A stretch of DNA of 64,000 bases from Puccinellia tenuiflora (Eukaryota > Streptophyta > Magnoliopsida > Poales > Poaceae). Position 1 is the stretch's first letter, and the number at the start of each line of letters is the position of its first letter. The DNA lies in assembly GCA_012064385.1 (NCBI GenBank), contig QRDG01000533.1, forward strand, positions 587,651-651,650. Direction: 5' to 3'. Under the pieces are notes generated by a model, which was given only the letters and a program-made list of their open reading frames with translations, was not told the origin of the DNA and searched no databases. Position numbers and translations under genes: made by a program. Positions 41,807-54,380 of the stretch are shown here, piece after piece.

Positions 41807-43591
41807 TTGTCCTTGTATGGATTTGTTTTGATTCTGTGCATCCAAGATGAAGAGATTGGAAATGAGTTTTTTCTCTCTCGTTGTATATATATATATACCA
41901 TATTCACACTGTTCAAAAAATTAATACAAACATTTTGTCTACTCTTTCTTAAGATGATCTCCTAGTGAGAAGGAACACACACATTTATCCATTGTAGGAG
42001 TAGTAACTTTTCTAGTTTTATTTTAATCACCACAAAATTAGGAACATGCAATTAATTATTGGACATAACATTAAAGATAACTCATTGAATAACATGTTTT
42101 TATCTTCTCTATATGGCGTGAACTGTATAACAAAGGCCCGTATTGTCAACCATTCTACATGTCCTAAGGATTTTTTTACCAAAAACTATGTGCGATGGCT
42201 ACTAATTAGTTACTTTGTAATCATGTTTTTGGAACATTGTTGCAGGACTGTTTATCACGTACATAAGGAGAATTGCCTCACGTGTCATTGTTTGAGCGAC
42301 TCTGGAGCCCCAGGTGTCTCCCTACACCCCCCCCCCCCCCCCCCCCCCCCCGACCGCTACTTGTTGCCCCTCCACTGTAGGAGAAGGTCGTCAACGGCTG
42401 ACGATGGTGGTGGGTTAACTCTAGCTCATTCCTCCCCCTCTGTCAAAACCCATGGTGCTCATCTCTGGCCCAAGCTCTAGATGTACTATCGCCCCATGGC
42501 CTTGGCGAGATTGGCTCCCACGTGGTGCGTGAGATACGTAAATGCGCCGCAACCCTATATTGGGGAGATCAAATACGGCGTGTGCACATTCCACGTGGTT
42601 CTAGAGATGCGCCACCAAATGCTCTGTCGGCAAGAGCCGTTCGCCATGCTGATTCTCATCAGGCTGCAACTGGTCGTGCTCTCTTGCAGTGAGAACATTC
42701 TTCATTCGAGAATGTCCACTTATGCACCCCTTCCAAGTTTTTTTGGCGCAACTGTCCAACATCTCTATGTGCGCGCATGAGACTGCAATGTTTCATGTCG
42801 GCGTGTCCATGGACAGATCGGAGACTCGCACAAACATTCAGGTAGTAGGTTTCATGCGTCGTCTCATTTTGTCTTCCGATGGCGGGGCTCACGGTTGTGG
42901 CCTAGAATAACTCTGGCGTTCTAGATTAGTTGATAGGCGTGGTGCACTAGGATTCTTCGGCATAGCATTAGTGTGCTCGATGTCAGTGGAAAACATCTGG
43001 AAGATAGATCTGACAAGTATGATAACACTCGAAGCGTCTTGCATGCTTGCGCTGGTTCGACTTGGTGCGAGAACTTAGACCTCATGACGTCGGCTAGGCT
43101 AGGAATTGGTTTCTAGCAATGTGAGGCATCCTAGTCAACGGCGGTGAGCCAGTAGATGAGGTCAAAGATGTAGCACATTCAGCACAAACATGGTTTCGCT
43201 TGCGTGGAAATGTCCGCATCTAAGCCGTGTGCGTGGTGATTGTGTGAATCTCGACAAGTAGGGTGACAACATAGGATTTCTTCATTTTGGTGGTGCTTTT
43301 CGAGTTTCAAACCTTGATTGTTTTGGGTGAAACACGTAGCTAGGTATGACCTTCATTAGGTGTACATGGCAAATGGTAGAGTTCTAGTGCTTCCTTATTG
43401 AAGACATCGTGTGGAGATTGCTCAATTTTCTCCTATGTGAAAACTCATAGTTTGACTTTGGTGGTTTGATCGGGAAGTGATGGCAATTGTGCATTTTCCC
43501 CTTCTTACTGGTGTTAGATGGAGAAACTCTTTCACAGACAAAGTAGTTGCCAATGATATGATGGTGGTTATTTTCTGCTTAGAGAGACAAT
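41807..43591. other. Intergenic, no gene recognised
   Basis: Contains a TA repeat (about 41885) and a 25-base C run (42327-42351). GC-moderate text from 42360 to 43300 shows short frames on both strands but nothing recognisable; it may be old retroposed DNA. Confidence 0.45.
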
Positions 43592-43968
43592 TTGCTACCC
43601 GCATGGGTAGCTACACACCCATGCGTTATACGGAGATGCAAGCCGTATGTATCCGTTTTAGCTTGTTTTCCTAGTAAAACATGGATATTTGGTGTACAAA
43701 ACTGGTTTCGGAATTTTCAAAAAAATATTTTTTGGTCGTCATTTTTAGCTTTTTTTCATAGTTGACTTTTTTGTTGACTTTTGGGTCAAACTTTACTAAA
43801 AAAATCACAGCGGATGGAAAAAAATTCGAAAAAATTTCAAAATACTTTTTAATAATTCTATCAACTCTACTAGTGACATCCCCCTTGTCTACTTGAGTAA
43901 TCTCATTTTACCGTTGCATATATGTTTCGGTCAAACTTAGGGTGTGTAGCTACCCATGGGGGTAGCAA
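43592..43968. mobile_element. Foldback/TIR element
   Basis: Terminal inverted repeats of about 29 bp: TTGCTACCCGCATGGGTAGC then TACACACCC at the left, with the complement ending CTACCCATGGGGGTAGCAA at the right; one mismatch. The interior is AT-rich and not coding. No target duplication could be agreed, so the superfamily is open. The terminal repeats themselves contain the inner palindrome GCTACCC..GGGTAGC. Confidence 0.75.
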
Positions 43969-44128
43969 GTCTTTTCCGTTTATGCTTATCCATGACCGCT
44001 TTGGTGGGGTGTGTTATTTTTTCTTTGGTCTTGCAAAGCCCGGATATAATTGGTACCGTTTTGATATTAAATACATTTACCTTTTAAAAAAACTTAAGTT
44101 TAAGTTAAAATGTTGTTGTGGTTGTGTG

Positions 44129-44780
44129 TGTTAAATATATTACCTAGCCCTTTCCATCAGTTCGGACCACTATTTAATCTAAAAATAGTTACGGCCTCCC
44201 ATCTATCCCACGTCTATGGTCTTCCCCTATGTCCAGCCTAGACGTGAGGGGGAGTGTTAAGTATATTACCTAGCCCTTCCATCAGTTCGGACTTTTGGTT
44301 TAATTCGCTAGCGCATTAATTTAATATGGTATCAGAGCAAGGAGGTCTCGATTTCAAGCCCTGGCTTCCGCACCGTTTAATCTAAAAATAGTAGCAGCCT
44401 CACATCTATCCCACGTACACGGTCTTCCCGTATGTCCAGCCTAGACGTGAGGGGGGTTGTTAAATATATTACCTAACCCTTTTCATCAGTTCGGACTTTT
44501 TGGATAATTAGCTAGCGCATCAATTCAATAGTGTGCAAATGGAACCGAACCAACTGTTTCAGGAACGACCATTTATCCCTCAAATACAGGTCCCCTCGCT
44601 TGGCTAATAGAATCGGAGAGTGTTAAATATATTACATAACCATTTCTATCAGTTCGTACTCTTGGGATAATTGACTAGCATATCAATTCAACAGTGCGTA
44701 AATGGAACTGAACCAGCTGTTTCAGGAACGACCATTTATCCCTCAAATACAGGTCCCCTCGCTTGGCTAATACAATCGTC
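44129..44780 (+). mobile_element. TRIM-like miniature LTR retrotransposon with four LTR copies
   Basis: A 72-73 bp LTR beginning TGTTAARTATATTAC occurs at 44129 (shortened), 44255-44326, 44458-44530 and 44621-44693; the last is TG to CA. After the second copy comes TGGTATCAGAGC (44327-44338), the classic initiator-Met tRNA primer site of copia-type elements. GACGTGAGGGGG purine tracts precede the second and third copies. The internal region is only about 130 bp. The last LTR together with about 87 bp of flank (ACCATTTATCCCTCAAATAC) is a tandem copy of the third (period 163 bp). Confidence 0.85.
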
Positions 44781-46265
44781 TATAACTGACGAAACATGGT
44801 GACAAAATATAAATCTTGATGCAACTTTACAAGATGGTAATTGCAAGCTGTGACAGATAGGGACTACTTCCATAAAATACTGTCATATCGTGGAAACAGA
44901 GAGCATCCCTTTCAGCACAAATGATAAGACCAAGGAGATTACACATTCCTAATTAACTTGCATTCGTCCTAGTAGTTAAATGTTGTAATCTTCAGGAATT
45001 CAATATGCTTTTGTCCAGGAACTCCCCCAGCATTTTCCTGGCATTTTTGGCGTCCTTATGCGCCCATAGGTGTCTTCATTCTGCCCATGCTGTGTACCGC
45101 CTGCCTGGCTCCCCCTTTAGTCTATTTTTTTTGTGGCAAGTGGGAACTACTTGTAAACGTCAAACAAGAGGTAAATTTGAACAATTTGGCACGATCCACG
45201 ATCCAATCAGTGGGGATTTCACATTTCACCAGGAAATAAAATGACGATGCCTGATTTTAACTGACATGCTACCAAAGAGATTTCTCTAAGAAAATTATAA
45301 CACGCTATTTTTCTTGACATGTTTTACCATTATTTTACCCCGATTGGACCGTATGTATACATTGTGATGAGTAACTAAAATTTTGCACCTCAATTCCACT
45401 GTGTTCCATGACTCTCCAACACCCCATCCATCATCCACGCATGACAACGGACAGGTCAAACAACGTGGCCTGCGGAAACTATTTCTCACACACCCTGTCA
45501 ATATTACAGATGATGACAGTTCGGTTTCCAAAGATAAATTCGGTGTGGCAGGCGCCGAAATGAGAACATTGGAAAATGACGGAAACCTTCTTGACCATAT
45601 GCATGGTTGCGTGAGAGAGACAAAACCAGGGATAGAATATACTGCCAAAAGAAAATAGGGAGGAAATATTTTCGAGATCAAGCGTGCTATGCGTTATGGA
45701 ATGTAGGCAAAAATCAAAGCACTTGTAGCTGGATGAAAGCTGTATAACCCATCTGGTAGTGAGCACCTAGCTGGGGACACAATATTAGTCTAGTGGCTTT
45801 AGGAGGACAGTTTTGTGGCGTTGTCCTAGGTGTATTGGTAACTTGGGGATTTACACTTTTGGGCAGGACTAACGGTGATGAAGAAACATTTCTTCCAGTT
45901 CGGATCATTCAGATGATGATTTTGTGGTTGTTGTACTGTACTGTTCTTCTGTATTTCGTTGTGAAATGACGCCACAATGCAACCAACAAAAGTATAAAAA
46001 AAACAATATGATGCTGGTTAGAAGAGCGGTATGTTCTTGGCATTCAACTCATATATCAGAATTTCACTAAGAAATTACTATCTCTTCCAAACAGACTAAA
46101 GTGATTTCAAAATGTCATTATAGTGCCAATCATAAGTGATGTATTCTGAAGACTGAAGACGCTGCATATATTTTGACGTGACGGTGGGACGCCCTCTTGT
46201 GATAGCAGTAGCATGCAAGCACAGCTGCACAGAAACTATGGTGTTAGTTAATATAAACTGAGTGT
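44781..46265. other. Intergenic, no gene recognised
   Basis: AT-rich, short frames only; no family recognised. Confidence 0.5.
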
Positions 46266-46269
46266 GTCT

Positions 46270-47236
46270 GTTAAGTAGTATACGCAAGACTAGCAGCAGC
46301 CCGGCATTGTTAGCCTGGGATCATGCGCGATCGGCAGAGTTTTTGGAAGAAATTGAAAAAAAAATCAGCAATTGCCCTCACCCTATTATGGTTAGTGGGA
46401 TTTTAACCTTATCAGAGGACCTCGTGTCAAGAATAATGCCAACATCAACTGGCCTCGGGTTAATATGTTCAGTCACTGCATCACACGCCTCTCGCTGCGC
46501 GAAATTAACAGGTCGGGTGCCAGGTTCACTTGGTCAAATAGACAGAGGTCCTGTGAGGAGTGTCCTCGACAGATTCATTGTGTCACCGGAGTGGGAATTT
46601 AAGTTCCTGATGGCATCCCTCCGAGCGGAACGCAGCATTGGATTTGACCACACTCCCTTGGTGCTTGATACAGGGGAAGCTCTTCTTAAGCGTTTTTCGC
46701 GGTTTTTCTTTGAAACCAGCTGGTTTAGCACGCCTGGCTTTGTGGACTTGATTTCCAAAAAAGTGGTAGATTTAGCGGCAAATCTAACTCGCTACCGGGG
46801 TCTATTGACTTCTGGCACTCTCAGTCAATTATGATGCGACAATTCCTGAAAGGTTGGGGAACAAATCAAGGAAGCAGGAAAAGGTGATTAAGCAAAATTT
46901 GATGGCCCAGATCCAGGACCTTGATAATAGAGCTGATAGCGGTGGCCTCGATGAAGATGGCTGGGCCCTACGCTACTTTCTGGAAGAAAAGATGCTTCAA
47001 ATCTTAGCGACGGAGGAGGAATATTGGCGCTAGTGTGGCCGCCAAAACTGGCTTTTGAAAGGCGATGCCAATACGGCTTACTTCCATGCCTATGCCAACG
47101 GGAGAAAACAGAAGTGTGTGATCCTTCCCCTGATAGTTGATCATGGCACGATCACGGTTCCTGACCTGATATACCAGCATGTATATGAGTTTTACATCGC
47201 GCTGATGGGAACTGAGGAACCAAAGGTGCTGGGGTT
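46270..47236 (+). pseudogene. LINE ORF2 remnant (endonuclease to RT start), cut by LTR element
   Basis: In shifting frames the plus strand reads endonuclease-like text (INRSGARFTWSNRQ; RSVLDRFIVSPEWEF; FDHTPLVLDTGEALLKR; FFFETSWF) and then WLLKGDANTAYFHAYANGRK, the region ahead of the RT domain of plant LINEs. Several frameshifts and stops. It ends abruptly at 47236 where the next LTR begins. Confidence 0.75.
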
Positions 47237-48176
47237 TGTCGTGGTATTGTCAAATCTGGCCGGGACAGGGGTGTCATCCGGCTAGGTATACGCCGACGGT
47301 AGAAAGAAGTCGTGGGGGAGGAACGTAGCGGGATTCCGGTGACGGGATTACACACAGTTTACCCAGCTTCGGATCACACGACGGTGGCGTGATCCTACGT
47401 GCTGCTATAAATCACTATAAGGCAATATGAGCGGAGGCGGCGTTTCGGGTCACGGGTGCATCTGCACCCGTTGTGTAAAAAAAAATTAAAAACTTTTCAG
47501 AATGTCAAAAAATTCTAAAAAAAAATTCGGATATACATCAGGAAATTTTGTGTTAGCACAAAAAGTTTCGCGGTGAAAAGACACTTTTTGTGATCTGTGC
47601 AAAAAAGACAAAAACATGTCCCGTACAAAGTCATTTTGTATTGCCCGAATTTGTCTTTTTTGCACAGCTCACAAAAAATGTCTTTTCACCACGAATTTTT
47701 TTGTGCTGGCACAAAATGTCTTGAAGTATATGCAAAAATTTTATTTTGAATTTTTTGACATTTGGAAATTTGTTTTTTGGGCAGTGGGTGCATCTGCACC
47801 CACTACCCGAAATGGATTTCCGAATATGAGCCGATTACAATGATATTGTGTAGCCTAAAAGGCTTGGGTCTGCTCTAAGGCGTCCCGTAGGCTGGCTTAT
47901 AAAGGCGGCCGGACCTAGGGCTTACAAGGAAGGTGCACCAACTAAGGTAACATGAGTCCTAGACTAATACGACTTCGTTGTATTCGTCTTATTCACCAAG
48001 CCGGATGGTTACTGGGCCTTCGTCTTGGATCCTCCTTAGCCGGCTTTGCCTTCTCCTTGCGCTTCAGCATACTGGGCCGCCCGGTAAGCCAGCCGGCATT
48101 ACCACCAGTGAGGGGTCACCCTGGTATACTGGAATATGTACATGTCGATGATACCCCTATTTGGTATATCCCGACA
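47237..48176 (+). repeat. 5' LTR of LARD-like element
   Basis: TG to CA. Contains TATAAA at 47898. Interrupted by MITE C at 47433-47822; without it the LTR would be about 541 bp. Confidence 0.8.
47433..47822. mobile_element. Foldback MITE copy C with proven 9-bp target duplication
   Basis: 390 bp. AATATGAGC flanks both sides (47424-47432 and 47823-47831) and occurs once at the corresponding place in the 3' LTR (near 51000), which is the empty site. The ends carry TTTCGGGTCACGGGTGCATC and its near-complement. A 9-bp duplication points to the Mutator superfamily. Confidence 0.95.
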
Positions 48177-48589
48177 TTAGCCCCCGGAAAGTTTTGAGTT
48201 CTCTAGCGGCCGGCTTCTTCGACGGATTTGAAGTAGATTCGCCTTTATTTGTCTTGTCTTGGTTAGACCGATGTAGAACTTGAAGCTTTGCCAAAGAAAT
48301 TATCTGACATGTACTGCTGAAATGCGACCGTCTTAATTGCCGATTAAGATGTTTGACCAGAACGTCCGGAATGATCGATTTTATATCGTGCCGGCTTATG
48401 TCTAGTGGAACTCGTCCGATTTCCATGCTTCTGAAGTAGGCCGCGTCCGGTCTGCTTTCAGAATTGAACTGTACCCGCTGGTGCCGGCTTTATTGTCTAT
48501 TGGGAACACAGTCAATTTGCATGTCTCAGAATCGAGTTTATTCCAAGGAGTGGATGAAGAAATAACTCCATATCCTGGTAGATGTAGCC

Positions 48590-48800
48590 CCCGAGGCTCA
48601 TGTCGGCTTACGAAGTAAGGCGGCATGAGACTCAGTAAATCCGTAGACTGCAGCCCGCGAGTGTTGGCTTGATGTAGATCGACTCAGCCCCTGAGCTATC
48701 TATCAAAACTGTAAGTTTCGACAGACTGTAGCCCCCGAGGCTCGATCATGTCGACCTTATGAAGTAAGGCGCCGTGAGGCTTGATGAATACATCTCACCG
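48590..48800 (+). repeat. AGCCCCCGAGGCTC repeats in LARD interior
   Basis: Diverged units of 65-75 bp, each with (T)GYAGCCC(C/G)CGAGGCTC and TTA(C/T)GAAGTAAGGCG. Confidence 0.6.
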
Positions 48801-49429
48801 GGTAACAGGGCAATGCCAATCTGTTTGAAACCCAGGAGGCGGCAGAAGATGAGTCGGTTGCAGCAGACGTCCTTGATGAAACGGCAACAAAAACACCTGT
48901 ATAATAAACAATAACTGCATTAAGCTGTACTTTTAATGCAAACTAAACAATTGTAAGGTCTAAGCCGACAATTTTTTCAACAAAAACTTTGGGTTGCAGA
49001 TTATCTGCGGTCCGCCCTTAAGTTTTCTGGCTTATGCACTTTAGCCATATTTCGTGTGTTAGCAAACCTCCAGTACGGAACGTCTGCTGGGCAACAGGGA
49101 TGCAATACCAAAAGCTGTTTAAAATCAGAACAAGCGCCGGCTTTTGGTGCCGAAATACCTACTTAATTAGGCGACCCAACACATAAGCGATCAGATGAAT
49201 ATTTTCAGGCGGACAAAACATTAGTTTGTAAGGTAACATGGCCAAAAAGCATCAGAAACATAAACACTAGCACGAAGCAAATTCGGGTTGACATTGATAA
49301 TTTAGTATATATGATTATCGGGAAATAAAAAATGCCATGATCTCAAATAGCGAACTATAATTTATTTTATGATCATAGGTAATGTTAACGAGAGAATTGC
49401 TGAAAAACTTAGTTTTTTAGTGCTCTTGG

Positions 49430-50170
49430 CGTTGATGACGCGTAGGCTGGGATGCGGTGATGAGTAGGCCACGACAGCAATTAAGCCGGACCGCGATGAC
49501 GAGTAGGCCGCGACGACAAATTAAGTCGGACCGCGATGATGAGTAGACCACGACGGATCCACCTAAGACGGGCGTAGCGTAGATGACGATGTGTATGCCG
49601 GAAAGGCGTGTCGTCTGTGCCGTGTTGGCGATGACGCCAAAACATGATAAAGCTGACGACGGTTCCGCCTAATCCGGCGAAAAAAATTCAATCGTGACGC
49701 ATTGACGCGCAAGCCGCGTTAGCAATTAAGCTAGAACGCGATGACGGGTACACCGAAAAAGGCACCATGTCCTGTAGCAATTAAGCTAGACACGACGATA
49801 GATACGCTGTGAAGGTGTCGTGTCACGTCAGCAATTAAGTTGAAACGCGACGACGATACGCCGACAAAGCGATGAGTAGACCGCGATGACAGTTAAGCCG
49901 GAACGCGGCGATGAGTAGTCAAAATAGACGTCATGTCCTGTTAGCCATTAATCTAGTCACGACGAAAATTATGCCGAAAAGCATTGTTCCACGTTGGCAA
50001 TTAAGCCGAAACGCGACGACGGTACGTCGACAAAGTGTCGTGCCACACTAACAATTAAGCTGGATCGTGATGTACGTGACGATGAACTCGTCTAGACCGG
50101 AAAAACATCGGTCTTGCCAGGTTGCCGTTTAAGCCGAGACACAGTGTCGGCAATGCCACAATGGCGCGTA
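49430..50170 (+). repeat. GCGATGACGAGTAGGCCGCG array in LARD interior
   Basis: About twelve irregular units of 45-75 bp built from GATGA(C/T)GAGTAG(A/G)CC(A/G)CGA, CAATTAAG(C/T)(C/T)GGA and ACGCGATGACG. Not coding. Confidence 0.7.
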
Positions 50171-50810
50171 AACGGCGATGGCGAAGTTGGCCGTGGTGGA
50201 GGTCGAGGAAGTTGGCAACGACGGAGGCAGCTAATTTGACAACATATTTTTCTCAAAGCTGATCCGTCTTGGACTTGTACGATGGACTAAAATCATCACG
50301 TGCCAGGCACTAGTTAGATTAACTTGCTTATCTCTACGTGGTACGGACAGCCTCTGGTCATGTAGGAGCCATGTTTTTTGGCCTTCTGGATCCGTGCGCC
50401 TTGATGCTCCCTTGATTTCTTTTCCTAGTGGATGTGATGCTTCCTCACGGCCGCAGCAAAAGTGGATTGTCCTTGGACTTGCCAGTGGATATGCTGGATG
50501 CTTCCATCTCCACGGAACGCGCCGAGTCGTCTTGGTGCGAATCAATTCTCCATGACCGCCTTTATTGATGATGATCATGCGGGTCGGCTGGTCCTGGAAA
50601 CTTGCGCCGCTGGCGATGTGAGAATCCTCGACTTGCAGTACGCCGACGCGAAGATTGATATAATCCACCATGTGAAGATGATCCGCCATCGTTGCAGATG
50701 AAGTCGATCACGACGGAGTGGATGAGCCGACCAGATGTAATCGATGATGACGATTTTGATCCCGCCCGGATCATCGTCTGGACGCCTCTTGCCCCACGGT
50801 GGGCGTCAAC

Positions 50811-51282
50811 TGTCGTGGTATTGTCAAATCTGGCCGGGACAGGGGTGCCATCCAGCTAGGTATACGCCGACGGTAGTAAGAAGTTGTAGGGGAGGAATGT
50901 AGCGGGATTCCGGTGACGGGATTACACACAGTTTACCCAGATTCGGATCACACGACTGTGGCGTGATCCTACGTGCTGCTATAAATCACTATAAAGCAAT
51001 ATGAGCCAATTATAATGATATTGTGTGTAGCCTGAAAGGCTTGGGTCTGCTATAAGACGTCCCGTAGGCCGGCTTATAAAGACGGTCGGACCTAGGGCTT
51101 ATCAGGAAGGTGCACTGACTAAGGTAATAGGAGTCCTAGACTAACACGGCTTCGTTGTCTTCGTCTTGTTCACCAAGCCGGATGGTTATTGGGCCTTCAT
51201 CTTGGATCCTTCTTAGCCGGCTTTACCTTCTCCTTGCGCTTCAGCATACTGGGCCGCCCGGTAAGCCAGCCGGCATTACCGC
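50811..51282 (+). repeat. 3' LTR of LARD-like element, truncated by insertion
   Basis: Matches 47237 onward without the MITE, including TATAAA at 51075, to CCGGCATTACC, then stops where a BARE/Angela-type LTR begins. CCCCACGGTGGGCGTCAAC precedes it and takes the place of a polypurine tract. Confidence 0.8.
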
Positions 51283-53187
51283 TGATGGGGTCGCAGCATG
51301 GAAAACAAAAAAAATTCCTACGTGGCAAGCGGAATAAACCCCAAGCATCTAGATCTACTAGATGAAGATAGCGAAGGTGAGATCCAATCTCTTACCCTTG
51401 AAGATCAACAAACACGTTTTGTCGGTGCAGGGGTTGGCTAGTCCATCCCCGCAACTAGACTCGTCTAGTCGCGAGGAGATGTATTCTCCTCGAGATCCAA
51501 TCCAGTGAAGTGCAGCAACGGGCAGCACCTCTGCGGCGTCCACACGTACGGCTCGATGAAGAAGTCAACTCCTTGATCCCGCAAGCGAGAGGACGTGGCC
51601 TTGATGATCTCAGCAGCACGACGGTAGTGCCGGTGATGATGACGATCTCCACGAGCAGGGCTTCGCCAAGCCAAGCAAGAGGAGAGGGAGAGGAGGAGGT
51701 GGCGCAGCCCCCTAGGGCTAGGGTGGTGCGGCAGCTCTTGGTGGAGGTAGTGGCACGGCAGCCCTCCGGGGAAGGAGGGGTGCGGCTAGGGTTTTAGGGT
51801 GGAGGGAGGTGGTGCGGCTAGGGCACGTGGGGCGGCAGCACAAGGGGTGCCGCACCCCTCCCCCTTTTTATAGGTGGCCGGCTAGGGTTAGGGCAGGGGC
51901 CGGCCGGCCCCTTGCTTGCCCCCCAAGTTGGAGTCCATCTAGGACTCCTCCTTGGGCCCCTTTCCTAAAGGGTGGAGGGCCCAACTCCTAGTCCAACTAG
52001 GAGTGGGTTTCCCCTTCTCCTTAGCCGCATGCCCATGTGGGCCATTGGGTGGTGCGGCACACCAAGTGGTGGCTGCACCCCCTTGGTCCATGTGGGCCCC
52101 CATACAATATGTGGGTCCCACTTCTAGAACCTTCCAGAACATTCCGAAACCTTTCCGGTACCCTGCAAATATTTCCGGAACTTTTCCGAAACCTCCGGAA
52201 ACAACTTTCCATATATGAATCTTATTCTCCGGACTCCTCCGGAACCTCTCGTGACGTCCGGGATCTCATCCGAGACTCCGAATCACCATTCGTTCGTTTC
52301 ATCATTTAATTCATCGCAAAACCTAATTTCATCGGAACGTTAAGTGTGTGACCCTACGGGTTCGAGAATGCATAGACATGATCATATCAATAATTAATAG
52401 CGGGACCGGGATGCCCATATTAATTCCTATACACTCAACGGAAACCTTTTTCTCGATTGAACCACGATGCCGGAGATTCAATTAATCTCATATACGATTT
52501 CCTTTGTCTCACGATATTTTACTTGCCCGAGATATAATCATTGACATCCCCATGTCCAGTTTTATCTCGTTACCGGCAAGTTCTCTTTACTCGTCCATAA
52601 TATAGGATCCTCGTGATTACCACCTAATCACCTGTCTGCAGACATTTGATGCTATATTACCGAGAAGGCCTGGAGATATCTTCTCCGTCACATGGAGGGA
52701 CAAATCCCACTCTTGATTCATATCACCCAATAACCCACCATCGGAGATGCCTGAAAGCCACCTTTATAATCACCCAGTTACGAAGTGACGTTTGATGTCC
52801 ACAAAGTATTCCTCCGGTGAACGGGAGTGATATAATCTCATGGTCTAAGGAAACTATATTTGGCATATGAAAGTGTTGACAACAAAACTTTTGTGACACG
52901 ATTAATTGCAACTCTTTATTTGGGTCATGTCCATCACACCATTACTCTTAATGATATGACTCCGTTATCAAGTGACTATAACAAGTACATAGTTAGGAAA
53001 CTCTAACTATCTCTTGATCAACGAACTAGTCCTGTAGAGGCTCACTAGGGACTCCGGGTGTTTATATTCCACACATGTATTATGTTTCCATTTAATACAA
53101 TTATAGCATGGATAATAAACTATTATCATAAACGTGAATATGCTTAATAAACCATTTTATTATTGCCTCTAGGGCATATTCCCAACA
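51283..53187 (-). repeat. BARE/Angela-type copia LTR (3' LTR, minus strand)
   Basis: About 1905 bp. The right end reads GCCTCTAGGGCATATTCCCA ACA, the complement of the well-known BARE/Angela LTR start (TGTTGG...ATGCCCTAGAGGC). The left end near 51283 (TGATGGGGTCGCAGCATGG) is a worn form of the other terminus. To the right lies GTCTCCCACTTGC, the complement of the polypurine tract, so this is the 3' LTR of a minus-strand element whose interior extends rightward. Confidence 0.88.
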
Positions 53188-54380
53188 GTCTCCCACTTGC
53201 ACTAGAGTCAATAATCTAGTTTACATTTCCGCGATCCAACACCCATGGAGTCTCACTCATGAAGTCTCAGTGCTGATCATGTTTGCTTGTGGAAGAGGTT
53301 CTGTCCGTGCTCTGTACTTTACGGCTCTTTATGTCCTTTGCAAAAAATTGCAACTGTCACCTAAATTGACATTACTTTATCATCAAATGATAAACTTCCT
53401 ATCATCCCATGATAAAACTCATTATCATATAATGTATATAATATGTTTGGTTATAGAATGAGATATTCGTATCCTTTTATGCCTATATGTATGATCAGTC
53501 AAATGGACTTTCTCATAACATATGCATTCGAAACTCACTCGATCTTGAAACAACTTTCTCAAACCAAAATATTATATCTTATTTCAATCCTTGAATTAAT
53601 CATATACTCCTATATGTTGTAGACCTAACAAATCGACAGTGTGACTTTGCACTACGATATTTCCGATCATGCTTTCGATGCGCTGCTCTGACTCTAAAAG
53701 ATCTCCAATTTAGTCTGGCTTTATGACTTCAACCAAGTCTACCATTTTCTAAATTCATCTCAATTTATGAAAATGACTCCTCATTCAACACATTCTTACA
53801 ATTAAGAACTTGGGTCACATATCGTCATATACAAACACATGGTTCTTATATGTTGAGACCTATGAACAATTCATAGTGAATTCCAACATATCCTCCAACC
53901 ATCAATTTTGTACTGAGTTCTCAACTCAATGTTTCACCTATATGTCACAATGAGACGAACCGTTCTTCTCTTGTTTTATTTTGAACTCCTTCAAAAAATA
54001 TTTAGGTTAAACATCTGACTTTAATGTTTATCAAACTTATCTATCCTCCATAGATACATTCATCTACATGAATATTTGACGTTCAAACTAACTTCATAAG
54101 TTATGCATTGGTCCATGACAACATTTACAACATTTATGAAATCTCCATTTTATTCAAACACGATGTTGTAAACTCCCACTCAAATATACACCATACACAT
54201 ATTAAATTGTGAAGCCACTATGACTCCCACTCAGAAATATGTTATCTTTATACTTGACCATCATTTAACTAGTTCCCACTCAAACATATGTCACCACATA
54301 TTTTGATTATGGAAATTAATTTCTGCTCTAACTTAATATATGTCACCACATATCTTAATTAGATCTCACTCAGTTTCTTT
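53188..54380 (-). mobile_element. Interior remnant of minus-strand BARE/Angela-type element
   Basis: Begins with the complement of the polypurine tract and AGAGTCAATAATCTAGTTTAC, known next to Angela 3' LTRs. TTTTGAACTCCTTCAAAAAA near 53980 resembles the complement of the C-terminal pol region of that family. Heavily decayed with no intact frame. The right edge (54.1-54.4 kb) is unclear and no second LTR is present in the window. Confidence 0.55.

Larger units (their letters stand above)
47237..51282 (+). mobile_element. Non-coding LTR retrotransposon (LARD-like)
   Basis: Direct LTRs begin TGTCGTGGTATTGTCAAATC at 47237 and 50811. The 5' LTR runs to CCCGACA at 48176 (940 bp including a 390-bp MITE). 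The 3' LTR is cut at about 51282 by the next element. The 2.6-kb interior has no gag or pol frame; it contains repeated AGCCCCYGAGGCTC text (48590-48790) and a GATGA-GTAGRCCGCGACGAC array (49430-50170). Parasitic elements of this sort rely on proteins from others. The many LTR differences make it clearly older than the element at 2565-12047. Confidence 0.8.

Noticed and set aside
45383..45658. Plus-strand frame of 91 codons
   Set aside because: Short, AT-rich context, no motif; expected by chance.
50231..50689. Minus-strand frame of 152 codons in the LARD interior
   Set aside because: No gag, protease or RT motif and no similarity to other frames in the window.
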